In this document: one piece after another, positions 1-8,451 of the stretch
Layout: the number at the start of each line of letters is the position of its first letter
Numbering within the stretch: the stretch's first letter is position 1
Assembly (NCBI GenBank): GCA_944376605.1
Contig: CALWDE010000002.1
Location: 86,645-150,644, forward strand
Length of the DNA stretch: 64,000 bases
Source: an uncultured Bacilli bacterium
Lineage (GTDB): Bacteria; Bacillota_I; Bacilli_A; RFN20; CAG-826
Reading direction: 5' to 3'
The notes under the pieces: model-generated
The model's database searches: none
What the model saw: the letters and a program-made list of their open reading frames with translations, nothing else
Told to the model about the DNA's origin: nothing
Made by a program: the position numbers and the translations under genes

Positions 1-5
1 TGGCG

Positions 6-35
6 TTTACTCTTTATTTTCGGTATTTATATAAT
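6..35 (+). promoter_or_regulatory. Predicted promoter of pgmB
   Basis: A -35-like TTTACT (6-11) and a perfect -10 TATAAT (30-35) are 18 bases apart. They lie just upstream of the ribosome binding site TAGGGAGG that precedes the ATG at 58. Seen in sequence; not tested. Confidence 0.55.
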
Positions 36-57
36 CAAAAATTAGGGAGGCACTTTT

Positions 58-696
58 ATGATAAAAGGAATTATTTTCGATCTTGATGGAGTACTCGTTT
101 TTACTGACGAATACCATTATTTAGCGTGGCAAAAAGTTTTTGATAAATACAACCTATTTTTTGACCGCAATATGAATCAGAAATTGAGAGGAGTAAGCAG
201 AAAGGAAAGTTTAGAAATCGTCTTAAGAGAAAACAAAATTTCTATGGATGAGACACAAAAAGAGAAACTTCTAAAAGAAAAAAATGATATTTACATTCAA
301 TTTTTGGAAGAAAAGTTAACTCCAGAAGTTATTCCTCAGACAACTCGTGAGGTTTTAAGCAGCCTCCGCGAGAAAGGCTTTAAATTAGCAATTGGTAGTT
401 CTTCCAAAAACACGCCACTAATTTTAAAGAGAACCGAACTATTGCCATATTTTGATGCAATTAGTGACGGCAATATGATTCAAAATTCAAAGCCGGATCC
501 AGAAGTATTCTTAAAAGCTGCGAGTCTCTTACATCTTTCTCCGCAAGAATGTGTTGTTGTGGAAGATGGGGAAGCGGGTATTGTTGCGGCAATACGTGGG
601 GGATTTATGCCTTTTGGCATTGGAAAGGAAATTTCGCCCTCTTTGCCTTATCGACCCATTTCTTCTCTTAATGATTTACTTTGCTTTAATTTTTAG
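58..696 (+). CDS. pgmB: Beta-phosphoglucomutase (HAD family)
   Basis: Cytoplasmic HAD-superfamily phosphomutase that converts beta-glucose-1-phosphate to glucose-6-phosphate. The 212-residue length is usual for the family. Motif I is FDLDGV near residue 7, with nucleophile Asp8 and acid/base Asp10, followed by an alpha-helical cap. Motif II is the GSSSKN segment, the lysine is in KPDPEVF, and the metal-binding acidic residues are in VVEDGEAGI. The start is supported by TAGGGAGG seven bases upstream. Beta-PGM normally partners a GH65 or other inverting disaccharide phosphorylase, and a GH65 enzyme lies about 8 kb downstream in the same orientation. It should therefore channel the beta-glucose-1-phosphate made there into glycolysis. 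Another HAD sugar phosphatase is possible but less likely given the motif set. Confidence 0.85.
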   Translation: MIKGIIFDLDGVLVFTDEYHYLAWQKVFDKYNLFFDRNMNQKLRGVSRKESLEIVLRENKISMDETQKEKLLKEKNDIYIQFLEEKLTPEVIPQTTREVLSSLREKGFKLAIGSSSKNTPLILKRTELLPYFDAISDGNMIQNSKPDPEVFLKAASLLHLSPQECVVVEDGEAGIVAAIRGGFMPFGIGKEISPSLPYRPISSLNDLLCFNF

Positions 697-712
697 TTCA
701 GTAAGAAAAAGT

Positions 713-738
713 TGCTCAAAGTTGCGCAAGCTTGAGCA
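713..738. promoter_or_regulatory. 26-bp dyad with TTGCGCAA core, candidate operator
   Basis: Arms TGCTCAA (713-719) and TTGAGCA (732-738) are nested symmetrically around the palindrome TTGCGCAA (722-729); 22 of 26 positions obey the dyad. An ACTTGCG element follows at 742-748. No T-run follows, so it does not look like a terminator. A second TGCGCA-centred dyad lies upstream of the operon at 4479, and a DeoR-type repressor is encoded between them. Operator function is inferred. Confidence 0.5.
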
Positions 739-833
739 TCTACTTGCGTAAATGTGTTTGATTTTCAACATTTTTGCCATTTCCCCAAAAGAAAGAAAAC
801 CCTTTATAGACTAGAAAACATGGAGGAGATTTC

Positions 834-3392
834 ATGAAAAAATCATCTATTGTTTTACCCGTTTTGCTTGGTGCAATGGTGATGCTTCCTGGTGCTGTTT
901 TAGAAGAAAATCATCCGATTTCTTTTTCACCAGATTTAAGCATTCGCGAACTACCAGGTGAAACAATCGAGTATCCTGCAGCTGGCGTGATTGATGATGC
1001 TAGTTGTATGCGCTCGATTTGGCAGTCTTCTACATTTGGCTTTAAAAGGCTAGATGATCAAAGAGTGGCAGTTACTGGTGCTTCGGGATGGGGATTCCGC
1101 TGTGACTATGGTCCTACAACTTTCTCTCGTGACCGTTTTGAGGTTTCACTAGACTTAACCGATTTTACTAGAGGTGACTGTCTTGGTTTATCCTTTGGCC
1201 CACAAGGTATTTACCATGGAGAAGCTGCACAAGGTTTATGCATGGACATTGTGAAGTACTCCTTTGATGAGAGAAACGACTACATGGTGTGCCTTAATCC
1301 CGGCTCTGCTAACACTGACCCTAAATATGAACACAATGTGTCCATTGAAGGTTGGCCAAATTCTGAGGAAGTATGGCTCGATTCTTATAAAGGTGCGGTA
1401 GTCACGGCGGAAGATAATGTTCTCAATATTGGCTGGACGGTTACAGGCGAAGAAGTTGAAATCTATGTGAATGACTATAGCGCTACCTTCCCTGTTGATA
1501 TCATTTTCGCCAACTTAGCGGATGAATTCTGTGTCAATTTCTGCACTGGCTATCAAAGCGGTCCTCGTTATTTCATCCTTAATCACTGCATGGACGGGGA
1601 TGATATGGCTTATTACAACAAGGAAACAGGAACCTACTATGAAGTGAAAAAGCAGGTAGAAGATTTTGTTTCCTCTGTTAGTAATGTCACTCTCGATACC
1701 GTTCAAGATTTCATTGATGCTTATGCCTTAAGCGAAGACGTAAATCTTGATGAACTTTATTCTCATGACGAAGTTTATTTAAGAAGAACCTTTGACCCCG
1801 CTTTAGAAGGCCTTCAATCTAATGCAGTTGAAAAATTCGGTAATTCCACTTATATCGAACTTCTTCGCTACTATGTCAATCAACTTAACACTTTAGCAGA
1901 AGATTTAACGACAGAAGAAAACTTACTCGCTGCTTTATCGAAAGTAGACATGATTAATCTTGTCAACGAAGATATTGCCTCATTATCTCTAACAGAAGAA
2001 GAGCAGCAGCAAATTGCAGAAATTCGTTCAACATTTGAGGAAGACTACACTCTTGTACAAACAGAAGCAGGAAATCGTTATGGCGAAATTGTAAATGCAG
2101 TTATTTCTCAAATGAATTCTGCTGCCACTTTAGAAGAAGTCCGCGCGGCAGAAATTGCTTATAACTCTATTTCTACTACCTTCCGTGGCTATATGGATGC
2201 AGAGGCACTCGCCACACTTGAAGCATCTTTAGAAGCTTCGCGTACTGCCTTTATCGAAAAATTTAGCAAAGTTTCGGAAGAATCCGGATTTATCAGCGGA
2301 AATGATCTCCGTGTTGTGGAAGGGGAATCTTCCATTGGTTTAACTGCTTGGGGAAGTACTGCCACATCTGATCAAACTGGAAGCGGACTTCTCTATACAA
2401 AAGAAGCCTTAGATATTATTGATTTCAGCGCTGATTACACGATTGATCACTTCGGACAATATGCTATTTCCATTATGGCTGAGCCTACCTTCTTTAGCGC
2501 AGCAGATAATGAAACCATTCAAAACTTCAAAGGATTTGTCTTCCTCGTTCGTGAAGTAAATGAAACTCAGGCTAGTGTCCAACCCTATCTTATCGATGGC
2601 ACTTGCAACCGCTTCTTCGATGGTCAATTATCCCAAACTGATTTAATCATTGATAAAGAAGGTGACATTCATTTCGAACTTGCCGTGCGTCAAGTAAATA
2701 CAAGTGGAATTATTGAAAATTACTTAGAGTTCTCCTTCAATGGAGTAAAGTATGAAACTCCTCTTATTCGTGAATTTGAAATTCTTGGTGCCTTTAATAA
2801 CGCAAAAGGATACTTCGGAATTGGTTCGCAAAACGGAAACGCACGTTCTCCTCTTACTCTCACGTTAAATCAAATTAACGGTAACGCTGTTACTTCTTCT
2901 TCTCTTGTAAAGAAAGATATTTCTTATGACCCAGTGGCATCTAGCGACAGCTTCATCTTTGAACTTGGTGACACCAATAACCTCACCATTGGCGTAGATC
3001 CTCGTCTTGAAACTGGATTACGTTTCTACATGGACGGCACGCTTCTAACAAGTGGAGAAGAGTACACCTATCAAAGAAATACAACTTTAAATTTAAAGGC
3101 TGATTATCTCAATACTTTAGCGGCTGGTAACCATACCTTGAAACTTGAAAGCGATAAAGGTTCTAGCGAAATCACCATTGTTGTTCAAGAAAAGGAAGCC
3201 CCAGTTGATCCGGGCAGTTCTTCTGATGGAACTAGTTCAAGTGAGGGCGGAAATGAACCAGTTACGCCACCTGCAGAAGGCGGTTTAACTCCTGGCGCGA
3301 TTGCAGGCATTGTAGTTGGCTCTCTTGCTGGAGTTGCTTTAATTGCAGGTCTACTTATCTACTTCCTTGTGAAAAAGAGCAAGAAGAAATAA
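834..3392 (+). CDS. Large cell-surface protein with X2-like module and C-terminal membrane anchor
   Basis: Exported 852-residue protein with no catalytic motif I can name. It has an N-terminal signal peptide without a lipobox cysteine. Next is a beta-rich region (about 40-260), an acidic helical region (about 270-490), and a second beta-rich sandwich (about 490-700). A module at about 720-795 contains YLNTLAAGNHTL, typical of the Ig-like X2 modules of glycan-active proteins. A Gly/Ser/Pro linker is followed by one membrane helix and a KKSKKK tail, so it should sit in the membrane facing outwards. GGAGGAG precedes the ATG. Its place between pgmB and the rhamnose operon suggests binding or processing of the same polysaccharide; this is inference from context. 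Confidence 0.7.
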   Translation: MKKSSIVLPVLLGAMVMLPGAVLEENHPISFSPDLSIRELPGETIEYPAAGVIDDASCMRSIWQSSTFGFKRLDDQRVAVTGASGWGFRCDYGPTTFSRDRFEVSLDLTDFTRGDCLGLSFGPQGIYHGEAAQGLCMDIVKYSFDERNDYMVCLNPGSANTDPKYEHNVSIEGWPNSEEVWLDSYKGAVVTAEDNVLNIGWTVTGEEVEIYVNDYSATFPVDIIFANLADEFCVNFCTGYQSGPRYFILNHCMDGDDMAYYNKETGTYYEVKKQVEDFVSSVSNVTLDTVQDFIDAYALSEDVNLDELYSHDEVYLRRTFDPALEGLQSNAVEKFGNSTYIELLRYYVNQLNTLAEDLTTEENLLAALSKVDMINLVNEDIASLSLTEEEQQQIAEIRSTFEEDYTLVQTEAGNRYGEIVNAVISQMNSAATLEEVRAAEIAYNSISTTFRGYMDAEALATLEASLEASRTAFIEKFSKVSEESGFISGNDLRVVEGESSIGLTAWGSTATSDQTGSGLLYTKEALDIIDFSADYTIDHFGQYAISIMAEPTFFSAADNETIQNFKGFVFLVREVNETQASVQPYLIDGTCNRFFDGQLSQTDLIIDKEGDIHFELAVRQVNTSGIIENYLEFSFNGVKYETPLIREFEILGAFNNAKGYFGIGSQNGNARSPLTLTLNQINGNAVTSSSLVKKDISYDPVASSDSFIFELGDTNNLTIGVDPRLETGLRFYMDGTLLTSGEEYTYQRNTTLNLKADYLNTLAAGNHTLKLESDKGSSEITIVVQEKEAPVDPGSSSDGTSSSEGGNEPVTPPAEGGLTPGAIAGIVVGSLAGVALIAGLLIYFLVKKSKKK

Positions 3393-3410
3393 TTCTTCTC
3401 TTCCAAACAA

Positions 3411-3438
3411 AAAGCCTTGATGAATTCAAGGCTTTTTT
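3411..3438. terminator. Bidirectional rho-independent terminator
   Basis: A ten-base-pair stem (AAAGCCTTGA with TCAAGGCTTT) and a five-base loop are followed by T residues on the plus strand. An A-rich stretch upstream gives a U-run on the minus strand. It lies between the convergent genes ending at 3392 and 3475. Confidence 0.8.
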
Positions 3439-3474
3439 ATTGGTATCATACGTCAAGATAGATGGACAAATATC

Positions 3475-4236
3475 TTATTCGTAAACAATTTTGATATCGT
3501 TTTGTTCAAAGAAAGAGACGTATTCTTCTTTTGGTTTTTTGTCTGTGATTATGTAATCAATCTTTGAAAGGGGGATGGATTTAAAAAGTTTAATGACATC
3601 AAACTTGGAATGATCGGCAAGAAGAATGATTTTGGAGGAGTTTTCCGCCATAGCAATCTTAACTTCAGATTGATCAATTGTGGTCTCACTTAAACCGAAG
3701 TTCACATCGAGTCCGCTGCAGGAAATAATCGAATAATCACAGTGAATTCTCTCTAATGTTTTAACAGTTAAATTGCCTAAAATACTATTGGAACGAGAAT
3801 GAATATAGCCACTAGCTAAGAAAATTTGACAAGAAGTTTGCTCAGAAAGAAGAAGACCGATTCGCAAACCGTTTGTCACGATATTAAGATTCTTATAATT
3901 TTTGAGGTAGGGAACTAGGTAAGTACAAGTAGAGGAAGAGTCGATAAAAATAGAAAGGTTGTCTTTTAGTAAACTAGAGGCGAGTTCTGCAATCTTTTTC
4001 TTTTCCCGAACATTGCTATTTTCTCGTAAAAGTAAGCTTGTTTCTTCATTAGGAGACTCTTGTAAAACTACTCCGCCATAAGTTCTTTTAACGAGTCCTC
4101 TTTTTTCCATTTCCGTTAAATCTCGACGGATGGTGCTTTGAGATACGTATAAGAGCTTGGTTAATTTATCAACGGATATCGATTTCTTTTGTTTTAAGAT
4201 TTCGTAAATTTCGTTTTGTCTTTCTAAGTCGTACAT
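3475..4236 (-). CDS. DeoR/GlpR-family transcriptional repressor
   Basis: Sugar-phosphate-responsive DNA-binding regulator of about 253 residues. The N-terminal winged helix-turn-helix includes ISVDKLTKLLYVSQSTIRRD followed by KRTYGGVVL, the classic DeoR signature. The C-terminal half is the isomerase-like effector domain with ADHSKF near its end. I prefer the ATG at 4236 over a GTG at 4254 because the helix-turn-helix register fits; neither has a strong ribosome binding site. It is divergent from the rhamnose operon at 4479 and is the obvious candidate for its local repressor. TGCGCA-centred dyads lie on both sides of it (713-738 and 4366-4393). The effector is unknown; a rhamnose-pathway phosphosugar is inferred. 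Confidence 0.85.
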   Translation of the reverse strand: MYDLERQNEIYEILKQKKSISVDKLTKLLYVSQSTIRRDLTEMEKRGLVKRTYGGVVLQESPNEETSLLLRENSNVREKKKIAELASSLLKDNLSIFIDSSSTCTYLVPYLKNYKNLNIVTNGLRIGLLLSEQTSCQIFLASGYIHSRSNSILGNLTVKTLERIHCDYSIISCSGLDVNFGLSETTIDQSEVKIAMAENSSKIILLADHSKFDVIKLFKSIPLSKIDYIITDKKPKEEYVSFFEQNDIKIVYE

Positions 4237-4365
4237 GTTTCTTTTATAAAACACAACTTTGCTTTTGAAAAGAGATAAAAAATCGAGAAAAAATCACAAA
4301 TGCTTTACTTTTTTAAAGAAACTTCCAATAAAAGGTCAATTTTCATGACCGAATTTGCACCTTTC

Positions 4366-4393
4366 TAATCGACTTGTGCGCAAATTACGATTA
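4366..4393. promoter_or_regulatory. 28-bp dyad with TGCGCA core, candidate repressor operator
   Basis: TAATCG (4366-4371) and CGATTA (4388-4393) are symmetric about a TGCGCA core (4377-4382). It lies between the divergent repressor gene and the operon starting at 4479. Further ACTTGCG-type half elements occur at 4401-4407. The core matches that of the dyad at 713-738. Confidence 0.5.
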
Positions 4394-4467
4394 TTTACCA
4401 ACTTGCGCTCTATTTTTCTATAGAAAAAAGATTTCTGCATAAAATACTCTTGGTTATTACGATTATT
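4384..4467 (+). repeat. 12-bp direct repeats upstream of the rhamnose operon
   Basis: ATTACGATTATT occurs at 4384-4395 and again at 4456-4467, 72 bases apart. The second copy runs into the ribosome binding site TTGGAG. The first overlaps the right arm of the TGCGCA dyad. A second regulatory site is possible. Confidence 0.4.
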
Positions 4468-4478
4468 GGAGAATTCAT

Positions 4479-5522
4479 ATGAAGAAAACGCTTTCCATGT
4501 TGCTGCCAATTTCTCTTCTTGTTTTAGCTTCTTGTTCTGGGGGAAACGTTTCTTCCTTACCAAGTTCTTCTTCAGAAGAGTCCTCCTCTGTTAGTGAAGA
4601 TACTTCTTCTTCTACCTCTTCCTCTACCTCTTCCTCTGAGGAAGTGAAAGAAGTAGAACTTTTTGGAGATCCCGATTTTAAAACTGGTTTTGATTTAAAA
4701 TCTACTTCCACAAGTGACGCTCATGTTGTAAAGCATTTGGACTATAACGGAGCGGCAGAAGAATGTGATCCTGCTATTTGGAACATGGCTCAGTGGTGGA
4801 CTCCATTTGATTTTCAATACGCTCCTTATACATACGAGAATGGTTACCATACTTATCAAAATGAATCCCGCACTTTGAAAGTTAACACCGATACTGGTGA
4901 GATCGTAATGCAGTTAAATTCTTGGTTAGAGTATCAAGAAAGGTTTGGCGGCTCGAGAACAGATACCAGTCAAACTTGGTCGCATTTCTTAATTGAACAG
5001 ACTTTTGAACAAAGCATGACGCTTGCCGAATTAAATTCATTAACGCTCCATTTTGATTTCTGCGTGGAAGAGGCAACGTTATTTGATGAAGAACACTACA
5101 ATCCTGCTTTCCATGCTGCGCAATTTATTATGTATTTCACTATTCGCAATTATGATTTTGATAATTTCTTTTGGTTTGGAGTGCCTTTATATGATAACCG
5201 TGGGAACGATTCGAATCCCTCTTACAATATTGACCAAGGTTTTGAAGGTGCGACAAACTCTCTCATCTATAGAATGGGACAAAGAGATTACATTCCTTCT
5301 GGTACAAAAATTGGGCAAAAATATACGATTGATATCGATTTAATTCCGTTCTTACAGGAAGCGTTAATTACAGGTTCTACTGTAACTTCGAATCCTCCTT
5401 TAGCAGGCTGGGATTGGAATAAGTGTTATATCAACTATATGAATGCTGGTTGGGAGCTTCCTGGTTCCTTTAACATTGTTTCTTCTATGAGCAATTTATC
5501 CCTTATTGCGGAGAGAGCCTAA
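4479..5522 (+). CDS. Lipoprotein of an uncharacterised four-member paralogous family (copy 1)
   Basis: First gene of the long plus-strand operon. A signal peptide ends in the lipobox LASC (lipidated Cys near residue 19). A Ser/Thr/Glu linker (about 25-60) follows, then a beta-rich domain of about 285 residues. Conserved landmarks shared with the genes at 5522, 6417 and 14043 are a D-x-x-F-x-x-GF start, WSHFLIEQ, HAAQFIMYF, FWFGVPLYD and a C-terminal GWELPGSF. I do not recognise the family. The fold looks like a jelly-roll or concanavalin-like sandwich, and the setting suggests a glycan-binding or glycan-cleaving role on the cell surface. It overlaps the next gene by one base. GGAG precedes the ATG. 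Confidence 0.75.
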   Translation: MKKTLSMLLPISLLVLASCSGGNVSSLPSSSSEESSSVSEDTSSSTSSSTSSSEEVKEVELFGDPDFKTGFDLKSTSTSDAHVVKHLDYNGAAEECDPAIWNMAQWWTPFDFQYAPYTYENGYHTYQNESRTLKVNTDTGEIVMQLNSWLEYQERFGGSRTDTSQTWSHFLIEQTFEQSMTLAELNSLTLHFDFCVEEATLFDEEHYNPAFHAAQFIMYFTIRNYDFDNFFWFGVPLYDNRGNDSNPSYNIDQGFEGATNSLIYRMGQRDYIPSGTKIGQKYTIDIDLIPFLQEALITGSTVTSNPPLAGWDWNKCYINYMNAGWELPGSFNIVSSMSNLSLIAERA

Positions 5523-6424
5523 TGTCTTACTTTAAAGATTTACTAAAAGATCCTTATTTCAAAACTGGTTTCTTTTTACAGGGTCCAAATCCAGTAAAAG
5601 ACCAAAGAAAGGTATTTTCTCACCTTGATTATGAAGGGGAAGCAATGAAGGTGAATGATGTCCTTTGGATTATGTCTCAGTGGTGGACACCTTATCCTTT
5701 TTCTCATCACACTTTCTTAAAAAAAGAAGCAGGGGACTTTGTGTATGAAAATGCATCAAGAAAGTGTGAGATTAATACAAATCAGGGGAGTTTCCGTTTC
5801 TTTCTTGATTCTTGCAAAGAATATCAAGAACTATACAAAGCGAATCGTTTAGATCCTCATTTGCCTTGGTCACATTTCCTTTTAGAACAAGATTTTGTGG
5901 AAAGTGTGAAGGTAAAAGATTTAGATGCTTTATATGCAAATCTTCACTTCATTATTCATTCGGTAGAGAATAAAAATGGTGGTGAGTTTGATGCAGAAAA
6001 ACATACTGCTCAATTTGTTTGGTATATCACTATTCGTGAAGGAAAAGGAAATAGTAAAGAGTCTCTTGGCGGGAACTTTATTTGGTTTGGTTTACCAATT
6101 TATGATTTCCGTTATCCTTATAATGCAAAACATATCCAATATGATGGGGAATTTGAAGGTTCTACCAGAACGCTTATTTATAATCTAGATTCTCGGGATT
6201 ATTTAAAGGATGAGCCTCTAACTTTCGGAAAGGAATACTCCATTTCTATTGATATTCTTCCTTATATTCACCGCGCGATTCGTTATGCTTTGAAAGAAAA
6301 GATTTTTACAAGCACAAGAAATTTAGTTGTTAATTACATGAACATTGGCTGGGAATTACCTGGCGCTTTCACTGTTGATAGTGAAATTTCCCAAATTCAG
6401 TTAAAAGGAGTGTTCCATGATTAA
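5522..6424 (+). CDS. Cytoplasmic paralogue of the unrecognised family (copy 2)
   Basis: A 300-residue protein that starts directly with the conserved domain: the LKDPYFKTGF block is at residue 8, with no signal peptide. It keeps WSHFLLEQ, HTAQFVWY, FIWFGLPIYD and MNIGWELPGAF, and lacks the Ser-rich linker. The ATG overlaps the stop of copy 1, so the two are translationally coupled. Having both exported and internal versions of one domain in the same operon resembles systems where an outer enzyme cuts a polymer and an inner enzyme finishes the imported fragments. Function is inferred only. Confidence 0.75.
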   Translation: MSYFKDLLKDPYFKTGFFLQGPNPVKDQRKVFSHLDYEGEAMKVNDVLWIMSQWWTPYPFSHHTFLKKEAGDFVYENASRKCEINTNQGSFRFFLDSCKEYQELYKANRLDPHLPWSHFLLEQDFVESVKVKDLDALYANLHFIIHSVENKNGGEFDAEKHTAQFVWYITIREGKGNSKESLGGNFIWFGLPIYDFRYPYNAKHIQYDGEFEGSTRTLIYNLDSRDYLKDEPLTFGKEYSISIDILPYIHRAIRYALKEKIFTSTRNLVVNYMNIGWELPGAFTVDSEISQIQLKGVFHD

Positions 6425-7277
6425 TATCATTAAAGATCCATCCTTTTTGCGGGGATTTTCTATTTTAAAAAGAAGTTTATTAGAGGATAACGACCACAAT
6501 TTGCTTTCTCTTCCTTATGGCAATTTAGAGTCACCCTCTTACCGCCTAGCAGAGTATTTTACGAATGTTTCTCTTTATGACCATCATGAGGTCATTGTCA
6601 AAAACGGAGAATATTGGATTCGAAACGAAAGAAAAGAAATTTATAAAGATAAGCAAAATCGCCTTACTTTAAGCATTTTTGCAGAAAAAGAATATGAACA
6701 CGCAAGAAAAGAAGGAGAAGCCTGGCCGCATTTATTGATTGAACAACGTTTTCAAAAGGAATCAGTTTTCAAAATGCGTCATCTTCTTGTTGACCTTGAT
6801 ACTGATTTTCTTTCTTTAGAATCCTTTATGAACGAAGAAAGAAATGAGCTACATACCTTGCAAGTTTCTTTGTATTTTGCAGTTGGAGATGAAAATCCCT
6901 CTTCACCTGGCTTTAAGGACTTTTACTGGTTTGGTTTGCCTCTGATTGACGCGCCAAGATACCCATTCCCAAAAAGCTATTGCTCGAGAGATATAGGGAA
7001 AGAAGACGCTACAAGAAAACTTATTTATAGCATTGACCCACATCTATATATGCAAAAGAGTTTTGGTGTTGGTGATCACCTCTCTTTCACTTATGACTGC
7101 GCTTCTTCTATCAAAGAAGGATTTTTCCGCGCGAAAGAGCTCGGTTACTTACCAAACTCTAAGTGGGAGGATATGACTTTATTTAGTTTTAATCTTGGTT
7201 TTGAAGTAACTGGTACTTTTAATGGCAAAATTCGCATCAACCATTTCAATATTTGGAAGGAGTCTGAACATGAATAG
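6417..7277 (+). CDS. Cytoplasmic paralogue of the unrecognised family (copy 3, divergent)
   Basis: A 286-residue protein, the most divergent of the four paralogues. It begins with IIKDPSFLRGF and has no signal peptide. WPHLLIEQ replaces WSHFLIEQ, and FYWFGLPLID and LGFEVTGTFN match the later landmarks. The HTAQF block is altered to HTLQV. AAAGGAG lies just upstream of the ATG, and it overlaps copy 2 by eight bases. The divergence suggests a changed substrate or a non-catalytic partner. No known family can be assigned from sequence alone. Confidence 0.7.
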   Translation: MINIIKDPSFLRGFSILKRSLLEDNDHNLLSLPYGNLESPSYRLAEYFTNVSLYDHHEVIVKNGEYWIRNERKEIYKDKQNRLTLSIFAEKEYEHARKEGEAWPHLLIEQRFQKESVFKMRHLLVDLDTDFLSLESFMNEERNELHTLQVSLYFAVGDENPSSPGFKDFYWFGLPLIDAPRYPFPKSYCSRDIGKEDATRKLIYSIDPHLYMQKSFGVGDHLSFTYDCASSIKEGFFRAKELGYLPNSKWEDMTLFSFNLGFEVTGTFNGKIRINHFNIWKESEHE

Positions 7278-8451
7278 TACAAAAAGATTTTTCTTATTGC
7301 CTCTTCTTGCCTCTTTAAGTTTATGCGCTTGTAATGGGGAGTCTATTTCTTCGATTTCTTCGATATCTTCAAGCACTCAAGAGGAGATTACTTATATGTA
7401 TGAAGATGAACAAAAGTATCAGAAGTTTTGGGAAGACAAAGTCATTTATAACGAAACGGTCTGTCTAGTGGAAGAAGGGGGAGAAATTTTTGGTACCCTT
7501 CTTTATGAACCAGTAAAAATTATTTCTGTAAGGGACTACACGACCGAAAAAGAAATTGATCCCAGTCAGTACAGGGTAGAAGGGAACAAAATCATCCGCA
7601 CGGAAGAGTCTACTTTGCCTTATTTTACTGAAGAAAATATGCGGGGAGAAAATCTTCCAGAAGGGTACGCGATTGACACTTACCAAGGAAAAGAACATCC
7701 CATCATGTTCACGGAAGGTTCTGGAATTGTCATGCATCAAATTAACGTGACTTATACTCACGAAGATACTTGGGAAGCTACTAAGCCTGCTTACTTGGGG
7801 GACAATTTACCAAATACGATTGAGAAATTAAAAAACAAAGAACACCTTACGATTGGTTTTTATGGTGACTCTATTATGACAGGATGCAACGCTTCTTCTA
7901 AGCTTGTCATTCCTCCTTATCTAGATGACTTTCCTACTGCTACTACCAAAATGCTAAAGAAAATATACGGATATGAAGATATTGAATTCTTCAATCATTC
8001 TAAAGGGGGCACTCTTTCCGACTGGGGTAAGACAAACATTGATGTGAACGTTAATGCTTATAATCCTGATTTGGTATTCCTCGGATTTGGAATGAATGAT
8101 GGAACTTGGCAGATTAAGCCTGAGGATTTTGTCTATAACATCGAGTTTATGATCGCCAGCATTAAGGCGAGAAACCAAAACGCAGAAGTCATTGTTGTTA
8201 GCACGATCTTGGCAAATCCAGATAGCACTCAAGATGCCGGACAAAAAGAATATCTCGCTCCTTTAAAAGAGATGATTGCGAATTATGAAGGAGTAGCGCT
8301 TCTTGATATGACTTCTTACTCGGAATATTTACTGAGTAAAAAGAGAAGTGTCGATATTTTGGCAAATAACATCAACCATCCAAGCGACTTCTTGGTACGC
8401 GGTTATACAAGCTGCATTTTAACTGCCTTATGTGAGGACTACACGTTATGA
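7270..8451 (+). CDS. SGNH/GDSL-family esterase lipoprotein
   Basis: Predicted extracytoplasmic carbohydrate esterase, probably a deacetylase, of 393 residues. I chose the ATG at 7270 because GGAAGGAG precedes it and it gives a clean lipoprotein signal (LSLCAC), whereas the in-frame start at 7222 would bury the signal. Block I is FYGDSI with Ser201, block II is HSKGGT, and block III is GFGMND. The block V segment reads NINHP (His370), with Asn where a DxxH Asp is expected. It overlaps copy 3 and the GH65 gene. Removal of acetyl groups from the glycan before uptake is the likely job, by analogy with rhamnogalacturonan and xylan acetylesterases. Confidence 0.8.
   Translation: MNSTKRFFLLPLLASLSLCACNGESISSISSISSSTQEEITYMYEDEQKYQKFWEDKVIYNETVCLVEEGGEIFGTLLYEPVKIISVRDYTTEKEIDPSQYRVEGNKIIRTEESTLPYFTEENMRGENLPEGYAIDTYQGKEHPIMFTEGSGIVMHQINVTYTHEDTWEATKPAYLGDNLPNTIEKLKNKEHLTIGFYGDSIMTGCNASSKLVIPPYLDDFPTATTKMLKKIYGYEDIEFFNHSKGGTLSDWGKTNIDVNVNAYNPDLVFLGFGMNDGTWQIKPEDFVYNIEFMIASIKARNQNAEVIVVSTILANPDSTQDAGQKEYLAPLKEMIANYEGVALLDMTSYSEYLLSKKRSVDILANNINHPSDFLVRGYTSCILTALCEDYTL

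Noticed and set aside
4475..4711. Minus-strand frame rich in Glu/Val opposite the lipoprotein gene
   Set aside because: It is the mirror of the serine-rich linker codons of the lipoprotein gene and has no start signal.
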